Source of the DNA: Maribacter sp044594925
GTDB taxonomy: Bacteria; Bacteroidota; Bacteroidia; Flavobacteriales; Flavobacteriaceae
NCBI RefSeq assembly: GCF_044594925.1
Contig: NZ_CP138991.1
Coordinates: 3,472,001-3,536,000 of the forward strand
Direction of reading: 5' to 3'
DNA length: 64,000 bases
Under the pieces are notes generated by a model. That model made no database searches, was not told where the DNA came from, and worked only from the letters and a program-made list of their open reading frames with translations. This document shows, one piece after another, positions 27,684 to 37,232 of this stretch; the stretch's first letter is position 1; each line of letters opens with the position of its first letter. Made by a program: the position numbers and the translations under genes.

Positions 27684-28493
27684 ATGAATGGTAAAAAGAT
27701 ATTGTTTGTATCCTCTGAATTAGTTCCTTACCTGCCGGAAAACGAGGTTTCATTAATGTCCTATGAAGCGCCTAGAATGGTCAATAGCAATGGAGGACAA
27801 ATAAGAATCTTTATGCCTAGGTACGGAAATATAAATGAAAGAAGGCATCAGCTACACGAAGTAATCCGATTGTCTGGGATGAATCTGGTAGTTAACGATA
27901 TGGATATGCCACTAATTATAAAGGTGGCATCTATACCAAGAGAGCGTATTCAAGTATATTTCATAGATAACGAAGAGTATTTCAAAAGAAAAGCCACTTT
28001 TACAGATAAAGAAGGTAATTTATTTCCTGACAACGATCAAAGGGCCATATTCTTTGCAAAAGGGGTTATGGAAACCGTTAAAAAACTGAACTGGTCACCA
28101 GATATCATTCATGTGCATGGTTGGATGGCGAGTTTACTGCCTTTGTATCTTAAGAAGTATTATGCGGACGAGCCACTTTTCGCAGATAGTAAAATAGTTC
28201 TTTCGGTCTATGGAAAAACATTTGAAGGAGAGCTCGATAAGAATATGCTTAAAAAAATCACCTTTGATGGTATCCCCGAAGAAGAAATCACCTCTTTAGG
28301 GTCCCCCACATATAATAATTTGTTAAAAGTAGCGGTAGATTTTTCAGATGCGGTTATTTTAGCCTCTGAAGAGATTCCAGAAGAATTGAATTCACATATT
28401 GCTAACCTCCAAAAACCAGTGTTGTCCTATGTTCCCGTTCAAGAATTTGAAGAGGCATATGCCAATTTTTATAACACGGAAGTTTTAAAATAA
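27684..28493 (+). CDS. Stand-alone starch/glycogen-synthase N-terminal (GT5) domain protein
   Basis: 269 aa from the ATG at 27684. It matches only the N-terminal Rossmann domain of glycogen synthase: KKILFVSSELVPY, NGGQIRIFMPRYGNI, DNDQRAIFFAKGVME, PDIIHVHGWMASLLP. The C-terminal ADP-glucose-binding domain (KxGGL... and ExxGLxxLE regions) is absent, and the usual N-terminal KxGG is altered to NSNGG. This short form next to panC and before DUF4270 seems conserved in flavobacteria. It is unlikely to synthesise glycogen by itself; binding or regulatory roles are possible. Five bases separate it from the DUF4270 gene. Confidence 0.87.
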   Translation: MNGKKILFVSSELVPYLPENEVSLMSYEAPRMVNSNGGQIRIFMPRYGNINERRHQLHEVIRLSGMNLVVNDMDMPLIIKVASIPRERIQVYFIDNEEYFKRKATFTDKEGNLFPDNDQRAIFFAKGVMETVKKLNWSPDIIHVHGWMASLLPLYLKKYYADEPLFADSKIVLSVYGKTFEGELDKNMLKKITFDGIPEEEITSLGSPTYNNLLKVAVDFSDAVILASEEIPEELNSHIANLQKPVLSYVPVQEFEEAYANFYNTEVLK

Positions 28494-28498
28494 TCTGA

Positions 28499-30421
28499 AT
28501 GAATTTTTTTAACAAAAGCCCTTATACAGCCTTTATAGGCCTCGTTTTTGTGGGTATTTTTTTCACTTCTTGTGAAGAAGAATTAACTACGATTGGTGCT
28601 GGTGTTGTTGCTACGGACCCATTTACTACTGGGAAAGAAGTGTATGACGTTTTTGCTTTCAATAAAAATATTGAAGCTGTACGAACCAATAAACTACCCA
28701 TTTATCAATTAGGTACATTTACCGATGCCACGTATGGTAAAACAGAAGCTTTTGTTACTTCACAATTACAACTTCCAAGTGGTAATCCTACTTTTGGTAC
28801 GCTTGCGCAAAGCACGGAAGATAATGCAGATACAGATGACGTTATCACGACAATACAGGAAGAAGAAACGGTCAAAGAAGTATTTCTGTATATTCCATAT
28901 TTAACAAAAGCTGGCTCAAGAGATAGTGATTTAGATGGTGTTGATGATGAGTTTGATAAAGAGCCAAATGACGCTACCAATGACAACGATGGTGACGGGG
29001 TTTCCAACAGGGGAGAAACAGCTACAAATACGGATCCACTCGATCCTAATAGTGTAGATGCCGATATTGATGGGAAGAACGATACTGACGGAGCCACAAT
29101 ATTCGCAAATAATTTTGCTAGAAGGGTAGATTTAGACAGTATCTACTTTAATGGTAAAAATTACGATGATTTAGACGTTAATGGAGACCTAGAGGTAATT
29201 GCGCCACCTATTTTTAATTTAAAGGTGGAGCGTTCTACGTTTTTCCTAAGAGATTTAGATCCTAGTACAGATTTCCAAGAAGCACAAGAGTATTTTTCTT
29301 CACAAGAATTTGCTCCGTCTTTTGTGTCCGACGTGTTGTTTGATTCAAACGAAGACGGGCAACTTAGTATAGACAGCAAGGAAATCTTGATTCCAAGAGA
29401 AGATGATGAAACCACGGAAGACGTGGACGAATCTCAATCCTCTAGTCGTTTGAACCCTGGAATAAGAATACCTTTAGACAATGCATGGTTTCAAGAGAAT
29501 ATCCTTAATAAGGAAGGAAGTTCGGAATTACTGAGTCAAGCTAATTTTAGTGAGTTTATGAGAGGTATTCATTTAACGTTGACACCTCAGGAAGGCGAGG
29601 ATTTGATGTTATTGTTAGATTTAAGACAGGCCAGTATAACAATGACCTACACTTTTAAATCATATAGCACCAATGGTACCGCGGACGATATATCCGATGA
29701 TGAGATAGAAACCAATGAGAGAGATTTTATTTTTAACCTTATATCCGGGTCTCCAAACGGAGCAATATTAGGTAATGCCGTAAATACGCTACGAAATGAA
29801 GTATATCCGGCCCAGGTTTTGGATAACTTGGACAATGAAGAAAATGCTTCAAGAATTTTTCTAAAGGGAGGTGCTGGTGTTACCGCTAGAATTAATCTTT
29901 TCGAGATGAATGAAGGAGAGAGCGTTATTGAGCAAATTAGAGCGGAAAATTGGGTTATTAATGAAGCTAATTTGGTTTTTAATGTAGACGCAACTTTAGC
30001 CGGTAACAACATAGCCCCACCAAGACTTTATTTATACGACATGGAAACGGGAAATCCCCTTTACAATCCACTAACCGAACAAAATACAGCGGAAAATATC
30101 TTTGGTCTTTTTCTAAATTATGATGGAATCATTGAAACTAATAACGATGGCACTGTAAAGTATACCGTTCGTATAACGGATTATATAAATGAGATAATAG
30201 TAAGAGAAGAGGCTAATAGTACCTTGGGCCTCATTCTTACCACTAATATTGAAGCAGTAGGTTTATCAAATGCTATGCTAGAAGAAGGAGAGGTTGACAT
30301 ACCAGCCACGGCTACATTGACGCCATTAGGAACTGTTTTCTTTGGCAGTAATATATTGGAGTCGGACCCTAATTTCGATAAAAGGCTTAAGCTGGAGATT
30401 TCCTATACACAAATTGATTAA
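28499..30421 (+). CDS. DUF4270 lipoprotein with acidic calcium-type repeat insert
   Basis: 640 aa. A lipoprotein signal has C25 in FFTSC. The DUF4270 pattern starts at once (EELTTIGAGVVATDPFTTG, LPIYQLGTFTDATYGKTEA). Residues ~141-200 hold an Asp/Asn-rich stretch like thrombospondin type 3 repeats (DSDLDGVDDEFDKEP, DNDGDGVSNRGE, DADIDGKNDTDG), probably calcium binding. The remainder is beta-rich. Envelope location is inferred; function unknown. It lies between the GT5-domain gene (5 bp) and glmS (144 bp), an order that recurs in Flavobacteriia. Confidence 0.87.
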   Translation: MNFFNKSPYTAFIGLVFVGIFFTSCEEELTTIGAGVVATDPFTTGKEVYDVFAFNKNIEAVRTNKLPIYQLGTFTDATYGKTEAFVTSQLQLPSGNPTFGTLAQSTEDNADTDDVITTIQEEETVKEVFLYIPYLTKAGSRDSDLDGVDDEFDKEPNDATNDNDGDGVSNRGETATNTDPLDPNSVDADIDGKNDTDGATIFANNFARRVDLDSIYFNGKNYDDLDVNGDLEVIAPPIFNLKVERSTFFLRDLDPSTDFQEAQEYFSSQEFAPSFVSDVLFDSNEDGQLSIDSKEILIPREDDETTEDVDESQSSSRLNPGIRIPLDNAWFQENILNKEGSSELLSQANFSEFMRGIHLTLTPQEGEDLMLLLDLRQASITMTYTFKSYSTNGTADDISDDEIETNERDFIFNLISGSPNGAILGNAVNTLRNEVYPAQVLDNLDNEENASRIFLKGGAGVTARINLFEMNEGESVIEQIRAENWVINEANLVFNVDATLAGNNIAPPRLYLYDMETGNPLYNPLTEQNTAENIFGLFLNYDGIIETNNDGTVKYTVRITDYINEIIVREEANSTLGLILTTNIEAVGLSNAMLEEGEVDIPATATLTPLGTVFFGSNILESDPNFDKRLKLEISYTQID

Positions 30422-30519
30422 TTCTCCCTATTTCTTAATAAATTTTCTCTCAGATTATACAATTCATAGATTATTAGCGTTCTATATCCAGAAACTAGAT
30501 AGTTTTTTGCGCATTAGTT

Positions 30520-30527
30520 TACTTTTG
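30520..30527 (+). promoter_or_regulatory. -7 box (TACTTTTG) of glmS
   Basis: An exact TAnnTTTG match 38 bp before the glmS ATG. The leader is too short for a glmS ribozyme. Confidence 0.45.
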
Positions 30528-30565
30528 TGTAGGAAATTTAATATAAATCACCAAACACTAACAAC

Positions 30566-32410
30566 ATGTGTGGAATAGTAGGCTACATCGGCCATAGGGA
30601 AGCTTTCCCAGTTATTATTAAAGGATTACAACGACTAGAGTATCGTGGTTACGATAGTGCTGGCGTTGCCTTATTTGATGGAAACGAAATTAACCTTTCT
30701 AAGACTAAAGGGAAGGTAGAAGATTTAAAAAATAAAGCAAAGGGTATTTCTCAAAAAGGAAATTTGGGTATAGGCCATACAAGATGGGCTACGCACGGTG
30801 TGCCTAACGATGTAAATTCGCACCCTCATTATTCAAATTCTGGTGATTTGGTTATCATTCATAATGGGATTATTGAAAATTATGAGTCTATTAAAAAAGA
30901 GTTAACCAAAAGGGGATATACGTTTGAATCTGATACGGATACTGAAGTTCTTGTGAATTTAATAGAAGAAGTTAAGAAAACGGAGGATGTAAAATTAGGA
31001 AAAGCCGTTCAGATTGCTCTTAATCAGGTAGTCGGTGCTTATGCCATTGCCGTTTTTGACAAAAAGAAACCAGATGAGATAGTAGTGGCTAAATTGGGAA
31101 GTCCGCTAGCTATAGGTATTGGCGATAATGAATTCTTTATTGCTTCGGATGCTTCACCTTTTATTGAATTTACTAATAATGCCGTTTACCTGGAAGATGA
31201 AGAAATGGCTATTATACGTTTAGGAAAAGAGATAAAACTTCGCAAAATTAAGGATGATGCCGTTGCTTATCCAAGGATTTTGGAACTACAAATGAATCTT
31301 GAGGAGATTGAAAAAGGTGGTTATGACCACTTTATGCTCAAGGAAATATATGAACAACCAAGAGCTATAAAAGACACTTATCGTGGTAGGCTGCTCGCTG
31401 ATCAAGGACTGATACGTATGGCAGGTATTGACCAGAACTTAGAAAAGTTCTTGAATGCCAATAGAATCATCATCGTTGCTTGTGGAACTTCTTGGCACGC
31501 TGGCTTAGTGGCAGAGTATATTTTTGAGGATTTAGCTAGAATACCCGTAGAGGTGGAATATGCTTCTGAGTTCAGGTATAGAAATCCGGTTATTACGGAA
31601 AACGATGTGCTGATTGCTATTTCGCAGTCGGGAGAAACAGCAGATACATTGGCAGCTATAAAATTAGCCAAGGAAAAAGGAGCTTTTGTTTTTGGAGTAT
31701 GTAATGTAGTAGGTTCTTCTATTGCTAGAGAAAGTGATGCAGGTGCATATACCCATGCTGGACCAGAGATAGGAGTTGCTTCTACAAAGGCATTTACAAC
31801 CCAGATTACCGTATTAACGCTTATCGCTTTAAAATTAGCGAAGGAAAAAGGTGTTTTTTCACAAACGCAATATCATGAGTACCTTACAGAATTAGAGACT
31901 ATTCCTGCTAAGGTTGAAAAAGCTTTGGAGTCCAATCCGCTAATTGAAATCATCTCCAATGTTTATAAGGATTCAACCAACTGTCTTTATTTGGGCAGAG
32001 GTTATAATTTTCCTGTAGCACTAGAAGGTGCTTTAAAATTAAAGGAGATTAGTTACATACATGCCGAAGGGTATCCTGCTGCTGAAATGAAGCATGGCCC
32101 AATTGCACTTATAGATGAACAAATGCCGGTTTTTGTAATTGCTACCAAAAGAGGCCATTACGAAAAAGTGGTGAGTAATATACAAGAAATAAAATCAAGA
32201 AAAGGTAAGATTATCGCAATCGTAACGGAGGGTGACGAACAAGTAACAGAACTTGCCGATCATGTAATAGAAGTACCTGAAACTTTAGAAAGTCTAACTC
32301 CTTTGTTAACAACGATTCCATTACAATTACTTTCCTATCATATAGCAGTGATGCGAGAGTGTAATGTAGATCAACCGCGTAATTTAGCAAAATCCGTAAC
32401 GGTGGAATAA
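30566..32410 (+). CDS. glmS: Glutamine-fructose-6-phosphate aminotransferase (isomerizing)
   Basis: 614 aa. The N-terminal nucleophile C2 (MCGIVGYIG) starts the class II glutamine amidotransferase domain (1-~225, with TRWATHG and HNGIIENY). Two SIS domains follow (ACGTSWHAG, SQSGETADT, then LGRGYNFPVALEGALKLKE), ending in the family end LAKSVTVE. It makes glucosamine-6-phosphate for peptidoglycan and LPS. It is monocistronic, ending in a strong terminator. Confidence 0.98.
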   Translation: MCGIVGYIGHREAFPVIIKGLQRLEYRGYDSAGVALFDGNEINLSKTKGKVEDLKNKAKGISQKGNLGIGHTRWATHGVPNDVNSHPHYSNSGDLVIIHNGIIENYESIKKELTKRGYTFESDTDTEVLVNLIEEVKKTEDVKLGKAVQIALNQVVGAYAIAVFDKKKPDEIVVAKLGSPLAIGIGDNEFFIASDASPFIEFTNNAVYLEDEEMAIIRLGKEIKLRKIKDDAVAYPRILELQMNLEEIEKGGYDHFMLKEIYEQPRAIKDTYRGRLLADQGLIRMAGIDQNLEKFLNANRIIIVACGTSWHAGLVAEYIFEDLARIPVEVEYASEFRYRNPVITENDVLIAISQSGETADTLAAIKLAKEKGAFVFGVCNVVGSSIARESDAGAYTHAGPEIGVASTKAFTTQITVLTLIALKLAKEKGVFSQTQYHEYLTELETIPAKVEKALESNPLIEIISNVYKDSTNCLYLGRGYNFPVALEGALKLKEISYIHAEGYPAAEMKHGPIALIDEQMPVFVIATKRGHYEKVVSNIQEIKSRKGKIIAIVTEGDEQVTELADHVIEVPETLESLTPLLTTIPLQLLSYHIAVMRECNVDQPRNLAKSVTVE

Positions 32411-32435
32411 AACGTTCGTAGACCAAATTTTGAAA

Positions 32436-32470
32436 GGGAGCCCTATTTTGTAGGGCTCCCTTCTTATTTT
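32436..32470 (+). terminator. Rho-independent terminator of glmS
   Basis: A perfect 10-bp stem (GGGAGCCCTA / TAGGGCTCCC) with loop TTTTG, followed by TTCTTATTTT, 25 bp after the glmS stop. Confidence 0.92.
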
Positions 32471-32471
32471 A

Positions 32472-32526
32472 AGGAATTCCTATTAGAGGCTCATTATTTT
32501 TATCAAAATAATACTATGCATGCATA
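32472..32526. repeat. Cluster of three palindromes upstream of a TonB receptor
   Basis: Within 55 bp: AGGAATTCCT (32472-32481, perfect), ATTATTTT-TATC-AAAATAAT (32493-32512, perfect 8-bp arms) and TATGCATGCATA (32515-32526, perfect). They lie after the glmS terminator and 78-132 bp before the receptor ATG, where regulators of transport genes would bind. Role inferred. Confidence 0.5.
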
Positions 32527-32603
32527 ATTTTTTTCATTTTACTATTTTCCATTTAAAATTATCTGTATCTTCAGCCCCTAACTAATTTTAACTCAAATTT
32601 ACA

Positions 32604-35387
32604 ATGAGAGCAATACTATTTTTAGCATTGATTCTGTCTGGGGCCTTAGGGTTTTCCCAAACGACAATCAATGGAAATGTTGTTGACCAGAACAATGAGC
32701 CTATACCAGGCGCCAATATTGTCATCGTAGGAAAAGCAATTGGTGCTACTGCTGACTTTGATGGTAACTTTGTTTTGTCAACCTCAGAAGTCCCCCCATT
32801 TAAAATTAATATTTCTAGTATTGGGTATGCGGACGCTGTAGAGAACGTAACTTCAAATAATCAAACCTTCACGGTGGTATTGGAAGAAACGCAAACTTTT
32901 TTGGATGAGGTGGTGATATCCGCTTCAAGAACTCCAGAACGTATTTTTGAATCTCCTGTAACGGTAGAGCGCTTTGGATTACAAGAAATCCAGAACACTG
33001 CTTCTGCGGACTTTTATGGTGGTTTAGAAAACCTGAAAGGCGTAGATGTTAACACGAACAGTTTAACCTTTAAGTCGGTAAACACCAGAGGTTTTGCCAC
33101 TTTTGCCAATACACGTTTCATGCAATTGGTAGATGGTATGGATAACTCTACACCAGCCTTGAATTTCCCTATAGGAAATTTAGTGGGTATGATAGAGACT
33201 GATGTTTTAAGTGTAGAATTATTGCCTGGTGCATCTTCCGCACTATATGGTGCAAATGCTTTTAACGGTATCCTCTTTATGCGTAGCAAAAGTCCTTTTG
33301 ATTATCAAGGCATTAGTGCATCGGTAAAACAAGGGGTTACTTCTCAAGAAGCTGCAGGAACAAATTCCTACACTGATGTTGGAATAAGGGCTGCTCACAA
33401 ATTCAGTGATAAATTCGCAGTAAAATGGAATTTTGGATTTTTAGATGGTACCGATTGGGCAGCTACAAGCGAAGTAGATAAGTTTAATCCTGGAGCAACC
33501 CGTGCAGATTTAAATTATGACGGTATTAATGTTTATGGTGATGAGGTTTCAGCAGATATTAAAGATGTGGCCGTTACTTTAGAAGGTCTTGGTATTTTAC
33601 CGGCAGGAGCCAATGCGCTAGTGCCATCGCAAGAAGTAAGTAGAACAGGGTACAACGAAAGAGACCTTACAAACTATACAGCTCGAAGTATTAAATCTGA
33701 TTGGGGATTATATTACAGACCTATAGAAGGTAAAAGTCTTGAGCTCTCCTATGTTGGTAAAATCGGAACCGGAAATACCATCTACCAAGGAACTAATAGG
33801 TACAATATAGCTAGATTCTTTCAGGAGCAGCATAAATTAGAAATTAGAAACGATAACTTCTTTGTTAGAGGTTATGTAGTAGCTGACAAGGCCGGAGATT
33901 CTTATGATATGGTGTTTACAGGAATCAACATTAATCGGGCTTGGAAAGACGATAATACTTGGTTCGGGGAGTATGCCGGTACTTATGTGCAGGCTACGCT
34001 AGGAGGGGCTACTAACGAACAGGCGCATGCGGCTGCAAGGGCCCAAGCGGAAACAGGTAGATTTTTACCAGGCACACCAGAATTTCAAGCTGCCTTTAAT
34101 CGTAGTATAAACGACCCCGATTTATCTACAGGGTCAAAATTCCAAGATGCCTCGAAGTACTATCACTCAGATGCAAATTATAATTTTAGCCATCTAATTG
34201 ATTTTGCTGAGATACAAATAGGAGGATCTTACAGACAATACAGCCTAAATTCGTCAGGAACCATTTATACCGATTTTGATGGGCCTATAGACTATTCCGA
34301 ATTTGGTATTTATACACAGATTCAGAAAAAGATTGAATTAGAAGGAGAAAAAAGCCTAAAACTTACTGGTTCTGTAAGGTATGATAAGTCAGAATTTTTT
34401 GATGGTTTCTTTTCACCGAGAATTTCGGCAGGATTTACCTTGAACAGGGATCATAACATTAGGGCTTCGGTACAAACAGGATTTAGAAATCCAACCACGC
34501 AGGATTTATTTATTGGTTTAAATGCGGGTAGAGCTATTCTAATTGGAGCAGCACCGGATAACCTAGACCGCTTTTCTAGAAATTATGATGTTAGTGGTGG
34601 TGGTCAGTTACTAGGACAGCCAGCGCAGATTACACAGACGGGTAGAGCGGCTTACGAGAATTCGTATTCGGCGGAATCTGTTCTTAGACTATCTCAAACC
34701 GGTAACCCGGCAGATTTGGAAATTGCCAATCCTGACTTGGTACAGCCAGAACAGGTTACATCCTTTGAAATAGGCTATCGTGGTAAGGTTGATAAGTTGG
34801 TTATCGATTTTAGTACCTATTACAACAGCTACAAGGATTTCCTTTCTCCAGAGAATGTAATTGCCCCTTATTATGGTGCCGTTGGCGACGGTTCTTTATC
34901 TGTAGCTGCAATTTCCAATGGCGATTTTCAAACATATCAAGCATACACAAATTCTGATGTAGATATAAATTCTTATGGAGCCTCTTTAGGCCTTACAGCC
35001 AAAGTACTAGGTAACTTTGACTTGAGCGGTAGTTATACTTTCACAAAACTAGATTTTGATAGAGAATTAAATCCAGATTTTCAGGTACAGTTCAATACGC
35101 CTGAGCATCAGTTCAAGGCCTCTTTTGGTAATACAGAACTATTTAAAAACTTCGGATTCAACGTAAACTATAGATTTAGTGATGATTATTTCTGGGAAGC
35201 TACATTTGGTAACGGAGTAATACCTGAGTTCCATGTCGTTGATGCTCAAATTAATTATTCTGTTCCTAGTATTAAATCCACTTTTAAAGTAGGGGGTAAT
35301 AACCTGTTAGGAGATGAATATTTTACTGCTTTTGGAACAGGGTTCATAGGTTCTATGTACTACCTATCATGGACTATCAACAACTAA
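32604..35387 (+). CDS. TonB-dependent receptor with CarboxypepD_reg domain
   Basis: 927 aa. The signal peptide ends at GFSQ (residue 19). A CarboxypepD_reg-like domain (~22-108: TINGNVVDQNNEPIPGANI, FVLSTSE, ISSIGY) is followed by a plug (~112-230: VVISASRTPERIFESPVTVE, VNTRGF, LPGASSALYGANAFNGIL) and a long barrel to a C-terminal aromatic strand (YYLSWTI). It lies 24 bp before an SGNH-hydrolase lipoprotein, its probable partner. Domain order is that of SusC-related receptors, but the true SusD partner is missing. Substrate unknown; lipid or ester compounds are plausible from the neighbour. Confidence 0.95.
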   Translation: MRAILFLALILSGALGFSQTTINGNVVDQNNEPIPGANIVIVGKAIGATADFDGNFVLSTSEVPPFKINISSIGYADAVENVTSNNQTFTVVLEETQTFLDEVVISASRTPERIFESPVTVERFGLQEIQNTASADFYGGLENLKGVDVNTNSLTFKSVNTRGFATFANTRFMQLVDGMDNSTPALNFPIGNLVGMIETDVLSVELLPGASSALYGANAFNGILFMRSKSPFDYQGISASVKQGVTSQEAAGTNSYTDVGIRAAHKFSDKFAVKWNFGFLDGTDWAATSEVDKFNPGATRADLNYDGINVYGDEVSADIKDVAVTLEGLGILPAGANALVPSQEVSRTGYNERDLTNYTARSIKSDWGLYYRPIEGKSLELSYVGKIGTGNTIYQGTNRYNIARFFQEQHKLEIRNDNFFVRGYVVADKAGDSYDMVFTGININRAWKDDNTWFGEYAGTYVQATLGGATNEQAHAAARAQAETGRFLPGTPEFQAAFNRSINDPDLSTGSKFQDASKYYHSDANYNFSHLIDFAEIQIGGSYRQYSLNSSGTIYTDFDGPIDYSEFGIYTQIQKKIELEGEKSLKLTGSVRYDKSEFFDGFFSPRISAGFTLNRDHNIRASVQTGFRNPTTQDLFIGLNAGRAILIGAAPDNLDRFSRNYDVSGGGQLLGQPAQITQTGRAAYENSYSAESVLRLSQTGNPADLEIANPDLVQPEQVTSFEIGYRGKVDKLVIDFSTYYNSYKDFLSPENVIAPYYGAVGDGSLSVAAISNGDFQTYQAYTNSDVDINSYGASLGLTAKVLGNFDLSGSYTFTKLDFDRELNPDFQVQFNTPEHQFKASFGNTELFKNFGFNVNYRFSDDYFWEATFGNGVIPEFHVVDAQINYSVPSIKSTFKVGGNNLLGDEYFTAFGTGFIGSMYYLSWTINN

Positions 35388-35411
35388 ATGAAAATCAAAT
35401 AATTATTTGAC

Positions 35412-37064
35412 ATGAAAAACTTAAAATATTTTTATTTACTAACCGCATCCTTGCTCTTTGTTAATTGTAATGACATTGAAGACGTAGACCTGAATGTCAC
35501 TGAGCCAATGGAACCAGCTCCTGAGCTTACAGCAGGTTCTGCAGATTTTTCAAACTATGTTTCTTTAGGAAATTCTTTGACCGCAGGTTTTACGGACGGG
35601 GCATTATTTCAAGCAAGTCAAACCTTATCTTTTCCAAATATTCTTTCTCAAAAATTTGCTGTAGTCGGTGGGGGTAGCTTTACGCAACCCTTAACAAATG
35701 ATAATTTGGGAGGTTTGGCTTTGGCTGGTACCAGAATTCAAGACCCAAGGTTAGTATTCGGAGGCGCAGGTCCTGTTGGAATAGAATCTCTGATAGGTCC
35801 AGTTACAGTGACTACTGATATCGCTTTGAACAATCCAACAGGTCCTTTTAACAATTTAGGAGTGCCTGGTGCTAAAAGTTTTCACCTCCTAGCACCTGGT
35901 TATGGTAATTTAGCAAATGTTCCTTTGGGACTTGCGAATCCATTCTTTGTTCGGATGACGGGAAGTACGCCGGATGCTAGTGTTCTTGAGTTGGCAGTAG
36001 GCCAATCACCAAGCTTCTTTTCACTTTGGATTGGGAATAATGATGTATTGGGTTATGCTACTACAGGTGGCGACGGTACTAATCCTTTAACGCCTGTAAA
36101 CGGAGCACCTGGTGTTGGTTTTGATGGTAGTTATGGTGCGTTGATAGCAACACTTACAGCAGGTGGGGCGCAAGGAGTTGTTGCGAATATCCCGAATGTC
36201 ATCGATATTCCGCATTTTACTACAGTACCGCATAATCCATTAGACCCTACAAATCCTGATTTCGGTTCTCAAATAGCAACTTTAAATGGTATTTTCGGAC
36301 AATTAAATCAAGTATATGCTTTTTTAGAAACTCAGGGAATTCCGAACGCAACAGATCGGCAGATTGTCTTTGCTACAGACGCGGCTAGCGAGGTAGTGAT
36401 AAAGGATGAGAATTTACCTGATTTATCAGCACAAATTGCCGGGGTTTTTAACGCTAGTCCTGCTTTCCCATTGTTTGTGCAATCCTTTGGACTTCCTGCA
36501 GAAGCGGCGCCTTTGGTTGCTGGATTGTTAGGTAATATCTACGGACAGACAAGAGAAGCTACTCCGGAAGACTTATTGGTTCTACCCAGTGCTTCTATCA
36601 TTGGTACTGTAAATACAGCTTCTGTCGGGGCATTAATTGGACAAGGATTACCACAAGCATTGGCAGGTCAGTTCTCTGTTGAAGGTATTTCACTTCCTTT
36701 AGAAGACAAATGGGTGCTTACTCCAGAAGAACAGGCAGAAATAGCAACTGCTACGGCGGCATTCAATACTATAATTGAGGCCTCTGCAAATGCGGCAGGT
36801 TTAGCTTTGGTTGATGCAAATGGTTTATTGAATCAGTTGGCCAATGGAGGTATCACCAGTGGTGATTTTACTTTAACATCAAGTTTAGTTACAGGTAGCG
36901 CTTTTTCATTAGACGGAATACATCCAACGGCAAGGGGTTATGCACTTTTGGCAAACGAATTCATGAAAGCTATAGATGCTACATACGGCTCTAACTTTGA
37001 AGCTTCGGGTAATCTTGTCAATGTTGGTGATTATCCAACGAACTACTCTCCTGCACTTCAATAG
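35412..37064 (+). CDS. SGNH/GDSL-type hydrolase lipoprotein
   Basis: 550 aa. A lipoprotein signal has C19 (LFVNC). Block I, SLGNSLTAGF, places the nucleophile Ser at S55; the oxyanion Asn is in WIGNNDVLGYA; the terminal Asp-His pair is in SLDGIHPTARGYALLA. The long insert between these blocks is Gly/Ala/Pro-rich. SGNH enzymes cleave esters of lipids or acylated glycans. It is encoded directly after the receptor and ends in a terminator, so this is a two-gene outer-membrane uptake unit. Confidence 0.9.
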   Translation: MKNLKYFYLLTASLLFVNCNDIEDVDLNVTEPMEPAPELTAGSADFSNYVSLGNSLTAGFTDGALFQASQTLSFPNILSQKFAVVGGGSFTQPLTNDNLGGLALAGTRIQDPRLVFGGAGPVGIESLIGPVTVTTDIALNNPTGPFNNLGVPGAKSFHLLAPGYGNLANVPLGLANPFFVRMTGSTPDASVLELAVGQSPSFFSLWIGNNDVLGYATTGGDGTNPLTPVNGAPGVGFDGSYGALIATLTAGGAQGVVANIPNVIDIPHFTTVPHNPLDPTNPDFGSQIATLNGIFGQLNQVYAFLETQGIPNATDRQIVFATDAASEVVIKDENLPDLSAQIAGVFNASPAFPLFVQSFGLPAEAAPLVAGLLGNIYGQTREATPEDLLVLPSASIIGTVNTASVGALIGQGLPQALAGQFSVEGISLPLEDKWVLTPEEQAEIATATAAFNTIIEASANAAGLALVDANGLLNQLANGGITSGDFTLTSSLVTGSAFSLDGIHPTARGYALLANEFMKAIDATYGSNFEASGNLVNVGDYPTNYSPALQ

Positions 37065-37088
37065 AATAGCTGGGTTATAAAAAATATA

Positions 37089-37117
37089 AAGAGGCACTTT
37101 AATAGTGCCTCTTTTGT
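37089..37117 (+). terminator. Terminator after the SGNH lipoprotein gene
   Basis: A 9-bp stem AAGAGGCAC / GTGCCTCTT with a 7-nt loop and T-rich tail (TTGTTTG), 24 bp after the stop. Confidence 0.85.
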
Positions 37118-37163
37118 TTGGTAAAAAACCCTAAAAACAGTTTTTCTTTAAAATCTAATGACA

Positions 37164-37171
37164 TATCTTTG
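37164..37171 (+). promoter_or_regulatory. -7 box (TATCTTTG) of atpD
   Basis: An exact TAnnTTTG match 61 bp before the atpD ATG, after the preceding terminator, so atpDC has its own promoter. Confidence 0.5.
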
Positions 37172-37232
37172 CAGCCGGAAAATGAAAGCATTTTCTAGCT
37201 TATTTTAAACGCAATACATAAACAAAAGAGTA

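Noticed and set aside
30422..30565. Possible glmS ribozyme upstream of glmS
   Set aside because: The 144-bp gap with the -7 box 38 bp before the ATG leaves no room, and no ribozyme core is visible.
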